Assembly (NCBI RefSeq): GCF_030814955.1
Contig: NZ_JAUSWB010000004.1
Location: 62,001-126,000, forward strand
Source: Planomicrobium stackebrandtii
GTDB taxonomy: Bacteria; Bacillota; Bacilli; Bacillales_A; Planococcaceae
Direction: 5' to 3'
Length of the DNA stretch: 64,000 nucleotides
Below, piece after piece: positions 54,907-63,848 of the stretch (its first letter is position 1; every line of letters begins with the position of its first letter). Both the position numbers and the translations under genes were made by a program. Below the pieces are notes generated by a model. That model did no database searches. It was not told the DNA's origin and saw only the letters and a program-made list of their open reading frames with translations.

Positions 54907-55003
54907 TACAAGTTAATATCGAGAGATAAACGGCCGGAGACTATGAGAGACCAAGCCAGATGTGCAGAAGAAATTCTGCAGCTGTGCCTGGATCTCTCTT
55001 TTT
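54907..55003 (+). promoter_or_regulatory. GlpP-type leader with terminator before glpD
   Basis: Starting two bases after the glpK stop, TACAAGTTAA (54907-54916) and GGAGAC (54936) repeat the glpF leader elements at almost the same spacing (19 and 18 bases between them). A hairpin with arms from GAGAGACC (54945) to GATCTCTC (54998), with inner TGCAGAA/TTCTGCA pairing, ends in a T run. It can terminate glpFK transcripts and gate read-through into glpD. Confidence 0.8.
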
Positions 55004-55179
55004 ATATGGAGAAACGGCTGTATGGGTTGAGTAAGAACATAGTTTTACACCGCTTTGGGTGAAAAAAATCAGCTTAGTGCTTTGCAAAATAGGGTACTAA
55101 TGCAGGAGCAAATCAGTTTTCTTTATGCAGTCTTTCCATATTTATTCCATCCACAGACAAAAAAGGAGCAGATCAACTT

Positions 55180-56856
55180 ATGAAATTTTCAAGCTTAAAC
55201 AGAACCGAACGCTACGAACACATGAAACAAACGCAATTGGATGTCCTTGTTATTGGGGGCGGAATTACAGGTGCGGGCATCGCACTTGATGGAGCAGTGC
55301 GCGGCATGAATGTTGCTGTTGTGGAAATGCAGGATTTTGCGGCAGGTACAAGCAGCCGTTCGACCAAATTGGTGCACGGCGGTTTGCGCTACCTGAAGCA
55401 ATTTGAGATAAGAATGGTCGCCGAAGTCGGCAAAGAACGCGAAATCGTTTATGAAAATGGACCGCATGTGACGACTCCAGAATGGATGTTGCTGCCGTTT
55501 TATAAAGGCGGAACGTTTGGGCCGCTCAGCACCAATGTCGGCCTGCGTGTTTATGACTTTTTGGCTGGCGTCAAAAAAGGCGAGCGCCGCAAAATGTTGA
55601 GCAAAGAAGAAACCCTGCGCCGCGAGCCTTTATTAAAGAAAAAAGATATTCGAGGCGGCGGCTATTATGTGGAATACAAAACCGACGACGCACGCCTGAC
55701 GATGGAAGTCATGAAAAAAGCAGTTGAAAAAGGCGCTTTGGCAATGAACTATGCAAAAGTGAAAAGCTTTATTTACGATAATGGCAAGACTGTCGGAGTT
55801 CAGATGGAAGACCAAATTGACGGAACGATCCACGAGCTGTATGCGAAAAAAATCGTCAATGCAGCAGGGCCATGGGTTGATACATTGCGTGACAAAGACC
55901 ATTCCAAATTTGGCAAGACGCTTCAGCTGACAAAAGGCATTCACTTGGTCTTTGATGGCCTTCGCTTCCCATTAAAGCAAGCGATCTATTTTGACATGCC
56001 GGACGGCCGGATGGCATTTGCCATTCCGCGTGAAGGCAAAGTTTATGTAGGTACGACAGATACGGTTTACAAGCAGGACATCGCACATCCGACGATGACG
56101 CTGGAGGACCGCAACTACGTCCTTAAAGCCATCGACTTTATGTTCCCTGAAGTGGCAATTACAGAAAAAGATATCGAATCCAGTTGGGCTGGTTTGCGTC
56201 CGTTGATCCACGAAGAAGGCAAGGACCCATCCGAGATTTCACGGAAAGACGAAATCTTTGTATCGGATTCCGGTTTGATTTCAATTGCGGGCGGCAAATT
56301 GACCGGCTACCGTAAAATGGGCGAACACATCATCAATCTGGTGGCAGAGCAATTGAAGAAAGAACAAGGAGTCAACTACCCGAAAAGCTCGACCAAGCGT
56401 TTGCCGATTTCGGGCGGCGAAGTGGGTGGATCGAAAGGTTTTGAAACGTTCATGGCGGACCGTATCCATCAATCGAGAGGCATGGGGCTGGCTCCTGATA
56501 CTATGCGCATGCTTGTCAATCGTTACGGGGCAAACGTGGACAAGGTTCTTCACTTCTATACAACCGGATTAGAAGAAGCGGCACGTGCCGGGCTGAATCA
56601 ACTGGTTTACGCGATGCTGCGCTATTCAATGGAATACGAAGCATCATACAAGCCGATCGATTTCTTTATTCGCCGTACGGGTGCTTTGTATTTCGACATC
56701 CATTGGGTGCAAGCATATAAAGAATCAACCATCGCTTATATGGGCAAGGTGCTTGGCTGGACTGATGAGCAGGTGGCAGATTATCGCGCTGAACTGGAAG
56801 GCTTGCTGCACGAAGCCGTTCATCCTGTGGAGGTATCTTCTCAGAGCTTAAGCTAA
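55180..56856 (+). CDS. glpD: Glycerol-3-phosphate dehydrogenase, aerobic, FAD-dependent
   Basis: The 558-residue membrane-associated flavoenzyme oxidises glycerol-3-phosphate to dihydroxyacetone phosphate and passes electrons to the quinone pool. It shows the FAD-binding VLVIGGGITGAGIALDGA (GGGITG at 26-31) and VEMQDFAAGTSSRSTKLVHG, then HGGLRYL. Later VGTTDTVY and WAGLRPLI mark the substrate side. The length matches Bacillus GlpD. AAAAGGAGC lies 12 bases before the ATG. Expression should depend on GlpP through the leader upstream. Confidence 0.95.
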   Translation: MKFSSLNRTERYEHMKQTQLDVLVIGGGITGAGIALDGAVRGMNVAVVEMQDFAAGTSSRSTKLVHGGLRYLKQFEIRMVAEVGKEREIVYENGPHVTTPEWMLLPFYKGGTFGPLSTNVGLRVYDFLAGVKKGERRKMLSKEETLRREPLLKKKDIRGGGYYVEYKTDDARLTMEVMKKAVEKGALAMNYAKVKSFIYDNGKTVGVQMEDQIDGTIHELYAKKIVNAAGPWVDTLRDKDHSKFGKTLQLTKGIHLVFDGLRFPLKQAIYFDMPDGRMAFAIPREGKVYVGTTDTVYKQDIAHPTMTLEDRNYVLKAIDFMFPEVAITEKDIESSWAGLRPLIHEEGKDPSEISRKDEIFVSDSGLISIAGGKLTGYRKMGEHIINLVAEQLKKEQGVNYPKSSTKRLPISGGEVGGSKGFETFMADRIHQSRGMGLAPDTMRMLVNRYGANVDKVLHFYTTGLEEAARAGLNQLVYAMLRYSMEYEASYKPIDFFIRRTGALYFDIHWVQAYKESTIAYMGKVLGWTDEQVADYRAELEGLLHEAVHPVEVSSQSLS

Positions 56857-56865
56857 TTCAACTCC

Positions 56866-56909
56866 ATCCCGCCTACAATCATTAAATTGATTGCAGGCGG
56901 GATTTTTTT
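56866..56909 (+). terminator. Terminator after glpD
   Basis: ATCCCGCCTACAATCA pairs with TGATTGCAGGCGGGAT (one mismatch) around a short AT loop and is followed by seven T. Confidence 0.9.
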
Positions 56910-57011
56910 GATATAGACTGGAAAAATTATTCTTTTGGGTTTATACTTATTAAAAATATCTGATTAGACGTAATATTGTGACTTTAAAATCAAAGGAATA
57001 GGAGCCTTGCC

Positions 57012-58154
57012 ATGAAGAAAACAATAAGTCTTTTTCTTGTTTTGCCGCTGCTCTTCACGGTTTTCACAGCCAATGAAAATAGAGTTTTTGCGGAAGAAGG
57101 TCCTCAGCAGGTCATAGTGAAATACAAGGAAAATTCTCAGTCTGCAGCCGCTGAAGCTCAGTCAGCCAATCTGAATAACGAGACGGATATGGCTGCACTT
57201 GAGGTGCCTGCAGGCAAAACTGCGGCTTCTTTTATGCAAGAGCTGAAAGCAAAAGGGGATGTGGAATTTGTCGAGCCGGATTACCGCATTGAGCTGGCTT
57301 ATACACCAAATGATCCGGAATTTGCCAAACTTCAATACCATCATAAAAAAGTTGGAACGGCTGCTGCTTGGAAGCAGACAAAAGGATCAGCTGACGTGGT
57401 AGTTGCAGTGATCGATGATGGAATGGATCTGCTGCATGCCGAACTGGCTAATCAGTTTATTGCCCCGTACGATGCGCTTAATAAGCAGGCAGGAACCATC
57501 AGCCCTGGCTTCCACGGTACGCATGTTGCAGGCCTGATAGCGGGTTCAGCAGACAACGGTATATGGGGTGCGGGAGTTGCGCCGCATACGAAAATCATGC
57601 CGATCGATGTGTTTGACGATGGCGGATTTGCTTATACTTCCGATTTGATTCATGGCATCGAACACGCTATAGCGTCAAATGTCGATATTATCAACATGAG
57701 TTTAGGTTCTTATTATTACAGCAAAGCACTGGATCAGGCAATACAGCAAGCACATAAAGAAGGCATCGTTATTGTGGCAGCCGCAGGAAATGACGGAACG
57801 CGCAGCGCACATTACCCATCTTCCCTGGCCAATGTCATTTCTGTCGGTGCTGTAACAAACAATGACACCAGTTCATTATTTTCCAATAAAGGGCCGTCCA
57901 TTGATGTTACAGCTCCGGGAACGGAAGTCTACTCCTCTTTGCCGAACAATCTTTTTGGCCCACTGAGCGGCACGTCAATGGCAGCGCCGATTGTTTCTGG
58001 TGTGGCCGCATTGATCAAAGCCGACCAGCCGTCCCTCAGCAACAAAGAAATTGAAAAGCTGATTTTTTCATCGTCGGATGATTTAGGAAAAGCCGGGCGT
58101 GACGATGTTTACGGGCATGGCCGAGTCAATGCCAAAAAAGCGCTGAAAAACTAA
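57012..58154 (+). CDS. Secreted subtilisin-like serine protease (S8)
   Basis: The 380-residue preproprotein has a signal peptide (about 1-27, FLVLPLLFTVFTA core), an I9-type propeptide (about 31-95, QQVIVKYKENSQS to VEFVEPDYRIE) and a catalytic domain. The catalytic triad is visible: D135 in VAVIDDGMD, H168 in FHGTHVAGL, S322 in SGTSMAAP. The oxyanion Asn is N260 in AAAGNDG. Membership in the subtilase family is clear. It is probably an extracellular protease with a role in nutrition or envelope turnover. The ATG at 57012 follows AATAGGAG. It has its own terminator. Confidence 0.93.
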   Translation: MKKTISLFLVLPLLFTVFTANENRVFAEEGPQQVIVKYKENSQSAAAEAQSANLNNETDMAALEVPAGKTAASFMQELKAKGDVEFVEPDYRIELAYTPNDPEFAKLQYHHKKVGTAAAWKQTKGSADVVVAVIDDGMDLLHAELANQFIAPYDALNKQAGTISPGFHGTHVAGLIAGSADNGIWGAGVAPHTKIMPIDVFDDGGFAYTSDLIHGIEHAIASNVDIINMSLGSYYYSKALDQAIQQAHKEGIVIVAAAGNDGTRSAHYPSSLANVISVGAVTNNDTSSLFSNKGPSIDVTAPGTEVYSSLPNNLFGPLSGTSMAAPIVSGVAALIKADQPSLSNKEIEKLIFSSSDDLGKAGRDDVYGHGRVNAKKALKN

Positions 58155-58186
58155 GAAAAAGCCGCGAAGCAATTCGCGGCTTTTTC
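58155..58186 (+). terminator. Terminator after the S8 protease gene
   Basis: GAAAAAGCCGCGAA and TTCGCGGCTTTTTC form a 14-bp perfect stem with loop GCAA. Confidence 0.9.
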
Positions 58187-58284
58187 ACGATGTTAGATAA
58201 ATTAAGGCTTTTGAAATGTGGAAGTCTTTTTAAATAACCTATATAATAACAGAATGTTCAGAAAACTAATAGGCGGGTGAAAGC

Positions 58285-58983
58285 ATGGTCGAGCTGCGGC
58301 AGAAAAGCTATTGGCAAATAGGAGTATTGAGTGGGGCAATCAGTGCACTGATTTACATAGTCCACGTCATTATGGGCGGCATATTATGGGATGGCTACAG
58401 CCATGTGCGGCAGACAATCAGCGAACTGACAGGCAATGGAGCACCTGACGCCGAAATGCTAAGGTTTTTAACAACTGGCTACGGAATCCTTGCGGTCATT
58501 TTTTCAGTGATTGTCTACGTGCTATTCCGAAAACATCAAGTCAACCGAATTGCTCAGTTTGGAGCTATTCTGCTGCTGGTCATGCATGCGGCATCGCTGA
58601 TTGGCTATGGCCTCTTTCCATTGGAGCAAGGGGGTGAAGTACTGACTTTTGGCAACTTCATGCATTTGGCGATAACAGCCATTGTGGTGATTACAACGGT
58701 GGGTGCATTATTTGCCATTGGCTACGGACTATGGCTGACTAAAAACTTTTGGGCTATCGGTTTGTTTACGCTTGTCTGTGCAATCGTTATCGTCTTGGCC
58801 GGAGTAGCAACCCCGATTGTCTTGAATAATGAGTTGCCGTATGCTGGACTTGTCGAACGTCTTATTATATTCACCTTACAGCTCTGGACTTTTGTGCTTT
58901 CACTCTATCTGTACAGGCTGCCGAAAATTATGGACATGGAAGTAAAGCGCTTCGGATTTATGAAAATTTATAAAGAACGCTGA
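58285..58983 (+). CDS. DUF998-family membrane protein
   Basis: The 232-residue protein has six to seven membrane helices. The loop after the first helix holds WDGYSHVRQTISELTGNGAP, the conserved DUF998 segment (Y-x-x-x-x-Q-x-ISEL). The second block GYGLFPLEQGG and FMHLAITA with a conserved His is also typical. No function is established for the family. GGCGGGTGA precedes the ATG. It is monocistronic and converges with gtrA. Confidence 0.85.
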   Translation: MVELRQKSYWQIGVLSGAISALIYIVHVIMGGILWDGYSHVRQTISELTGNGAPDAEMLRFLTTGYGILAVIFSVIVYVLFRKHQVNRIAQFGAILLLVMHAASLIGYGLFPLEQGGEVLTFGNFMHLAITAIVVITTVGALFAIGYGLWLTKNFWAIGLFTLVCAIVIVLAGVATPIVLNNELPYAGLVERLIIFTLQLWTFVLSLYLYRLPKIMDMEVKRFGFMKIYKER

Positions 58984-59020
58984 AAATACCGGACAAGGAA
59001 AACCCTTGTCCGGTATTTTT
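58983..59020. terminator. Bidirectional terminator
   Basis: AAAATACCGGACAAGG and CCTTGTCCGGTATTTT form a 16-bp stem around AAAAC, with A/T flanks on both sides. It separates convergent DUF998 and GtrA genes. Confidence 0.92.
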
Positions 59021-59025
59021 GATTG

Positions 59026-59460
59026 TTACTGAGCTTTTTCCGCAATGGGAGCATTACGGTCTTTGAAGATGAATTTCTTGCTGAAAATGTAATTGGCAAC
59101 CAGTACGATAACATTGGCCAATATTTTGGAGATTGTACCATTCATGCTTAGCAATCCAACCAATATCATCATCGTACCCAAATCCATAAAAAAGGACAGC
59201 ACACGGAATCCGAAAAAAGATCCCATCTCCGCAAAGCGGTCGCGCCAATTGGTGGTGACACTTTTAAAGACATAGCGCTTGTTGACGAAAAAAGCAAAAA
59301 CGACGGCGAAGAGCCAGGCGATGGTTGTCGAAATGCGGTAATCCAGATGGAACAGCTCTTCGCAGATCCAGTAGACAGCAATGTTGACGGCAGTGGTAAA
59401 ACCACCCATGATTAAATACATGAGTATGCTGCGCCAGTCTTTTGATAACAATTTCTTCAT
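59026..59460 (-). CDS. GtrA-family membrane protein (candidate polyprenyl-phosphate-sugar flippase)
   Basis: The 144-residue protein has four membrane helices. ILMYLIMGGFTTAVNIAVYW opens the family, WLFAVVFAFFVNKRYVFKS and ANYIFSKKFIFKD carry the two conserved basic N-K/F-K pieces. GtrA/GtcA proteins are thought to move undecaprenyl-phosphate-linked glucose or N-acetylglucosamine across the membrane for wall or lipoteichoic acid glycosylation. It is downstream of the YfhO-like gene with 14 bases between, so both are in one operon. The GT2 partner (CsbB/GtrB) normally making the lipid sugar is absent here. Confidence 0.9.
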   Translation of the reverse strand: MKKLLSKDWRSILMYLIMGGFTTAVNIAVYWICEELFHLDYRISTTIAWLFAVVFAFFVNKRYVFKSVTTNWRDRFAEMGSFFGFRVLSFFMDLGTMMILVGLLSMNGTISKILANVIVLVANYIFSKKFIFKDRNAPIAEKAQ

Positions 59461-59474
59461 TGAATTCTCCGATC

Positions 59475-62201
59475 TTACTTTAAAAAATAATTAATGATTT
59501 GCAAAATAATATTTCTGTGCAATAGGGTCTTGTATTTGATAAATCCACGGTTTTGGATATATAGGGAAACGGCTCCCAGAAAACTCAGAAGAGAAATCAA
59601 AAATCCAGCTGTGAATCCTTCCGGTCTATATTTTAACGCAACAGCGTGATTTCCGGAAGGGGCAAGTATGCCTGTGTAGGCAGAGTGAACCGGAAATGTA
59701 TCGACGGGCTGTCCGTCAATGCTCGCTTTCCAGCCGGGTGAGTAAGGGATCGATAAAAATAAAACGGCATCCTCTTCAGATGAATATTGTCCTGTTACAT
59801 AATTATTGCCGTAGCTGATGCCCTTTAGGCTGTTGTCCTGGTAACCACGGATAATCTCTTCGTAGGCTCCGTAATCGGCTGCAATTACTTGAATATCTTT
59901 GAGCAAAAATTCCCCGGGCTGAATGGTTAATTGAATAGTTTCAGTATCTAAATCCATTCCAAAACGGAACAAGACTTGGTTTTTCGCATGGCTGTAAGTA
60001 TATTGGTCAATTTCGTAGCGATTAGAACGCATATTTTTTTCAAGGGCAAAGCTTGCTCCCAGATTATTAGCGGCTTGTATCGTTAAGCCGTTATTTTCTG
60101 TGTAGGGAAGAATGTCGGCAAAAACAGTCAACTCAGAAAGTGAGTGCGTCTGAACGGGAATGGTGATTTCGATCGGTGTTTGGGATGCTATCCAGACCCC
60201 GTCTGCTCGGTCTTCAACGAGAGTATTATCATCAAAAGCGGCGTCTGCCAGAGTGCCGATTGTTCGGGACACAGTGGACTCTTCAGGTGCTAACCCAGCT
60301 GCTTCGAAATAGTCATCCGGCAGTATGGCGTTTCGCAGCATGCGTTCATCAATCAGCGGATCCATTGGCCCGTTCAAAGCGGATATCGGCATAGCAGATT
60401 CATATAGGAAGCCAATCGGAAGAAAAAACTGATTTTCTTCGATAGAGATGTTTTCATTTTCATAGACCTTTTCGTAGCCATATGTGTTGTAGGGTTCAGC
60501 AAAAGTGACATTGTATTTATTATTCAGCAGTGTATTTATAAATGTGCTGGATGGAAATCCTTGGGTGACATTCAGTCGACGGCTGCTGGCTGTTGTTAAA
60601 TAGTCCATCTCAAACTTTTGCAGGTCCCAATCCATTAAGGACTGATACGCTACATAAGATCGATAGCCATAGCTCATAGAGGCATTAGGTCCAAGGATGC
60701 CGGGGTAATTGATGTTGATCCGGTAAAGGCCGGCATCATTTTGAATAGCTGCAAGCCCCGTTTTTATTTCTTCATTATTATAACGGGTCTGGTAATGTTC
60801 TTTATCCATCAGGCTTAGTACGCCCCACACTCCTTTGTGGGTGTCCGTGAGTTTTTCTCCATCTGATTTAGCTATCAAATCAGTCATCAGGCTATGCGGA
60901 AGCAGGAAACTGTAGGCTATAGCTGATACAGCCGCAAAAGACAGCAATAGACTTTTCACCTGTGCCTTTTCAGAAAACTGCCCTGCAATAAACAAAATGG
61001 CAAATGCTGCAGGCAGTAATTTGATCCATTCTGCATAATGGGTAAACGGGTTGGCATCGAGCCAAAAATAAAGGAGGAGCGACAAGGAAATCAAAAGAAA
61101 AGCATTTTTTGATTTTTTAAAGGAAGTGTCATTGAATGCACGGGCGGCGAGAATGATAAAAAAGAGATTAAAGATGAAAAAAGCCCTGAATTCAAATGGA
61201 GAACTAAAACCGCCAACAAGCAAATGGATATACCCAACCATCAATATGCCAATCAGTAAACTTGCTGCAGTCCCATAGAGCCAAAATCGATTTTTGGAGC
61301 CATTGATGAAAAAAAGCGGAATGGCCAAGAGGGGCAAAAAATGCATGCCGCCTTCCCACAGAAGTTTGCGGGTCAACTCATCGGGACCCAAAACTAAATC
61401 GGCCATAGGCTGCGGGGCACGTTCCAGTGCACTGGATCCAAACAGGCTTAGAACGGATGGCAGGAAAATGATCATTGCAGTGCCAAGAGCGAGCAAGTAA
61501 AGAAGCGATAACCGAAGGTGAAAATGCAGAAATGCTTTACCGGTTTTAAGAGTATTTGCTGCGGTGAAATACCGGAACAGGCTGTAAAAAATCAATCCAA
61601 GCGTGATCATAAACAAAAAATAGAAATTGCTGATGCTGGCAAGCACCAGAACGCTGAACAGCAGGACGGGCTTATGCTGCGTCAAAAAACGCTCATAGCC
61701 CAGCAGGATGAACGGAAAATACACCGTGGCATTGATGAAAAAGTAATGGGTATAAAAATGATCGAAATTGAACAAAGCAAAGCCGTTGGCAATGCCAGCC
61801 ACCAAAGCAATATTCCGGTTAATGCCGAGTTTCTTCAACAACAAGTATGTTCCTGCACAAATCAGGAGGATTTTGAAGAGTGTCATTGGAACAAATGATC
61901 CGGGAAACCAGGCTTTTGGCAACAGCAGCAATGGCCATAAAAAAATATCGCCGAGCATATAGTAGCCAAAATCATTCCAGAAGCTGCCGCCAGGGCCATA
62001 ATTCCAGGACCAAAACGGCAACACGCCCGTTCTGATGAGATCATGGAACAAATTGAAAAAATGGACGTATTGATTGGAGGCATCGCCACCAGCTGCTAGG
62101 AAAAAATAGCCGTTGGCAGGAATTTTATAAAAAATTAGAACTCCTATAAACAAAACAAGAATTATGAGCAAGACAAGATGGAAATCGATTTTCTTTGGCA
62201 T
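59475..62201 (-). CDS. YfhO-family GT-C glycosyltransferase
   Basis: The 908-residue protein has about 14 membrane helices and a large C-terminal outer domain with a short final helix. The first loop reads FLAAGGDASNQYVHFFNLFH, where the acidic residue marks GT-C enzymes, and is followed by YGPGGSFWNDFGYYMLGD. Bacillus YfhO takes sugar from undecaprenyl-phosphate to decorate lipoteichoic acid, working with CsbB and GtcA. The C-terminal SIPYSPGWKASIDGQPVDTF block is also found in YfhO. The ATG at 62201 lies after CGAGGTG. It forms an operon with the GtrA gene. Confidence 0.88.
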   Translation of the reverse strand: MPKKIDFHLVLLIILVLFIGVLIFYKIPANGYFFLAAGGDASNQYVHFFNLFHDLIRTGVLPFWSWNYGPGGSFWNDFGYYMLGDIFLWPLLLLPKAWFPGSFVPMTLFKILLICAGTYLLLKKLGINRNIALVAGIANGFALFNFDHFYTHYFFINATVYFPFILLGYERFLTQHKPVLLFSVLVLASISNFYFLFMITLGLIFYSLFRYFTAANTLKTGKAFLHFHLRLSLLYLLALGTAMIIFLPSVLSLFGSSALERAPQPMADLVLGPDELTRKLLWEGGMHFLPLLAIPLFFINGSKNRFWLYGTAASLLIGILMVGYIHLLVGGFSSPFEFRAFFIFNLFFIILAARAFNDTSFKKSKNAFLLISLSLLLYFWLDANPFTHYAEWIKLLPAAFAILFIAGQFSEKAQVKSLLLSFAAVSAIAYSFLLPHSLMTDLIAKSDGEKLTDTHKGVWGVLSLMDKEHYQTRYNNEEIKTGLAAIQNDAGLYRININYPGILGPNASMSYGYRSYVAYQSLMDWDLQKFEMDYLTTASSRRLNVTQGFPSSTFINTLLNNKYNVTFAEPYNTYGYEKVYENENISIEENQFFLPIGFLYESAMPISALNGPMDPLIDERMLRNAILPDDYFEAAGLAPEESTVSRTIGTLADAAFDDNTLVEDRADGVWIASQTPIEITIPVQTHSLSELTVFADILPYTENNGLTIQAANNLGASFALEKNMRSNRYEIDQYTYSHAKNQVLFRFGMDLDTETIQLTIQPGEFLLKDIQVIAADYGAYEEIIRGYQDNSLKGISYGNNYVTGQYSSEEDAVLFLSIPYSPGWKASIDGQPVDTFPVHSAYTGILAPSGNHAVALKYRPEGFTAGFLISLLSFLGAVSLYIQNRGFIKYKTLLHRNIILQIINYFLK

Positions 62202-62400
62202 GAAAACGACACCTCGTTTAAACGATTGATGGCAACTTGTGTTTTGCTGGATTAGCTATTAATATACATGAAATTCAGGTATTTATCAGCAGTAACTGCT
62301 GTGGCCAAGAAGGTTAAGTGAAATAAGATGATTTTGAAGAAAGAATTTAGTATATCCTTACATAATATTCGGCGATAATGGGTAAAGAAGTATATTGAAC

Positions 62401-62418
62401 GGCAACTGCTTAGTTGCC
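62401..62418 (+). other. Small inverted repeat upstream of the PAP2-like gene
   Basis: GGCAACT and AGTTGCC pair around GCTT, 11 bases before the ribosome binding site GGAGG. It could be a leader hairpin or a small operator; no T tract follows. Confidence 0.35.
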
Positions 62419-62442
62419 AAGTTGAAACTGGAGGATGAGCAG

Positions 62443-62994
62443 ATGAGAAAGATGAACCGGGGAATGATTACCTCATTAAGTGCAATTGGCGTGGCTCAGG
62501 CATTAAAAATTGTCACCCATAAAACAGTGACAGGAAACTGGGATTGGAAACAAGCCTTTACAACAGGTGGAATGCCGAGTTCCCACTCAGCAGGAGTATC
62601 TGCACTGGCTTCATATGTCGCCGCCAATAAAGGGGCGCGCCACACGGAAACAGCATTGGCCATTGTTTTTGGCGTAATCGTCATGTATGATGCGCAAGGC
62701 ATTCGCCGCCATACTGGAGAGATTGCACGATTGGTTAATGACCTGGAAGACAGCTTTGTAAAATTCTCTGGAGAATTCCCGAGTTTTGAATTTATTGAAC
62801 GCGAAAAGGATCTAAAGGAACTTCTTGGCCATCAGCCGGTTGAAGTAGTTGCCGGCGCGGCTTTTGGTACAGTTCTTGGATTGGTTTCAGCAGCGATTGA
62901 GAACCGTGTGCGTGAAATCGAAGAAAAAGAAAATCGTTCTAAAGCTAAATTGCCATACGACGGCCGCAGCCGCAGATTGACGCGGTCCAATTAA
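62443..62994 (+). CDS. Divergent PAP2-family (YuiD-like) membrane protein
   Basis: The 183-residue protein has the signature GGMPSSHSAGVSALASYV, equivalent to the SGH block of PAP2 phosphatases. IVFGVIVMYDAQGIRRHTGE follows, with the Arg/His of the last block, and then a C-terminal helix ending in a charged tail. The family may dephosphorylate a lipid phosphate, but the activity of this divergent branch is not well established. GGAGG lies eight bases before the ATG at 62443; the longer frame runs through the inverted repeat. A strong terminator follows. Confidence 0.85.
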   Translation: MRKMNRGMITSLSAIGVAQALKIVTHKTVTGNWDWKQAFTTGGMPSSHSAGVSALASYVAANKGARHTETALAIVFGVIVMYDAQGIRRHTGEIARLVNDLEDSFVKFSGEFPSFEFIEREKDLKELLGHQPVEVVAGAAFGTVLGLVSAAIENRVREIEEKENRSKAKLPYDGRSRRLTRSN

Positions 62995-63032
62995 AAAAGA
63001 CAGCCTTTCCTTCCGGGATGGCTGTCTTTTTT
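62993..63032 (+). terminator. Terminator after the PAP2-like gene
   Basis: AAAAAAGACAGCC and GGCTGTCTTTTTT form a 13-bp stem with inner TCC/GGA pairing and a T-rich end. The array of 21-bp repeats starts 20 bases later. Confidence 0.92.
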
Positions 63033-63051
63033 CTGTCCAAATATCGGGCGA

Positions 63052-63168
63052 CCGCACCTCAAAAGGCAAAGTCCGCACCTCAAAGTGAGTTAACCGCACC
63101 TCAAAGGGCAAAGTCCGCACCTCAAAGGGGGATAACCGCACCTCGAAGGGCAAAGACCGCACCTCAAA
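63052..63168 (-). repeat. 21-bp phased repeat array, family CCGCACCTCAAA (6 units)
   Basis: Six copies of CCGCACCTC, usually followed by AAAG, start at 63052, 63073, 63094, 63115, 63136 and 63157, exactly 21 bases apart. Alternate units are also more alike (GGCAAAGT and GGATAA-type spacers), suggesting a 42-bp higher order. On the minus strand the core reads TTTGAGGTGCGG, as in the array at 13916-13990. It lies between two same-direction genes. Confidence 0.9.
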
Positions 63169-63397
63169 GAGTAATAAAGTAAACCAGATTGCGGTTTCTG
63201 CAGGAACGCCCAGTAAGATTGATCCGGCGAAGTTTTCAGCGAGTGGTCTGCACTTCAATAGCAAAAGATGCTTCTTCATACTCTCTTTGTAAAGTGCAGG
63301 TTAAGAAATTCTAAAGACTCCTGAAAAGGGATTGCGGCGTTTGGCAGATGGTATATGCTGACTGTAGAGCCTAATCACCTTGAAGGAGGAAGATCTT

Positions 63398-63796
63398 TTG
63401 AAAACTTCGTTTTTGAAAATGTCTGTTCCTGTTCTCGCCCTTGGATTTGTTTTGATGCCGCAAGTCAATACCCAGGCTTACATTGCACTAAAAGCCCCGG
63501 CCTCCGAAGAACAACAGCAAGCCGGCAAGCCAGTAACAGGTACCTTGGAATTAGGTCCTTATCAGAAACAATTAGACGCACTCGAAGAAGATCTTCAGGC
63601 ACTGGTTGCGGAACTGGGTGATGAAGAAACTATCAGCTTTGAGCAATATCAAGAGTACCAGACCATACTGGACGGATTGATCATGAAATTAAATACGGTG
63701 TCCCAGGAGATAGAATCAGAATCTCCAGCCATAAACCACAACTTTCAAAAACTGCTGATTGTTCAGGAAAAGATCCATGAAATTGACGTGAAATAG
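63398..63796 (+). CDS. Small secreted protein of unknown function
   Basis: The 132-residue protein has a signal peptide (KTSFLKMSVPVLALGFVLMP, cleavage near residues 27-30) and a mature part that is acidic and probably helical, with EDLQALVAELGDEETISFEQ and a C-terminal amphipathic helix. I do not recognise a family. AAGGAGG at 63383-63389 is eight bases before the TTG at 63398, the preferred start; a TTG at 63380 overlaps the ribosome binding site. A hairpin follows the stop. Confidence 0.7.
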   Translation: MKTSFLKMSVPVLALGFVLMPQVNTQAYIALKAPASEEQQQAGKPVTGTLELGPYQKQLDALEEDLQALVAELGDEETISFEQYQEYQTILDGLIMKLNTVSQEIESESPAINHNFQKLLIVQEKIHEIDVK

Positions 63797-63807
63797 ATGA
63801 TAAATCC

Positions 63808-63848
63808 AAAGAAACCGCAGCTGCCACTCTGACAGCTGCGGTTTCTTT
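63808..63848 (+). terminator. Terminator after the small secreted protein gene
   Basis: AAAGAAACCGCAGCTG and CAGCTGCGGTTTCTTT form a 16-bp perfect stem around nine bases. The remaining 150 bases of the window hold nothing I can identify. Confidence 0.8.

Noticed and set aside
62887..63279. Minus-strand 130-residue frame with repeated FEVR(S/T)LP units
   Set aside because: Produced by the 21-bp array; it also overlaps the end of the PAP2-like gene and its terminator.
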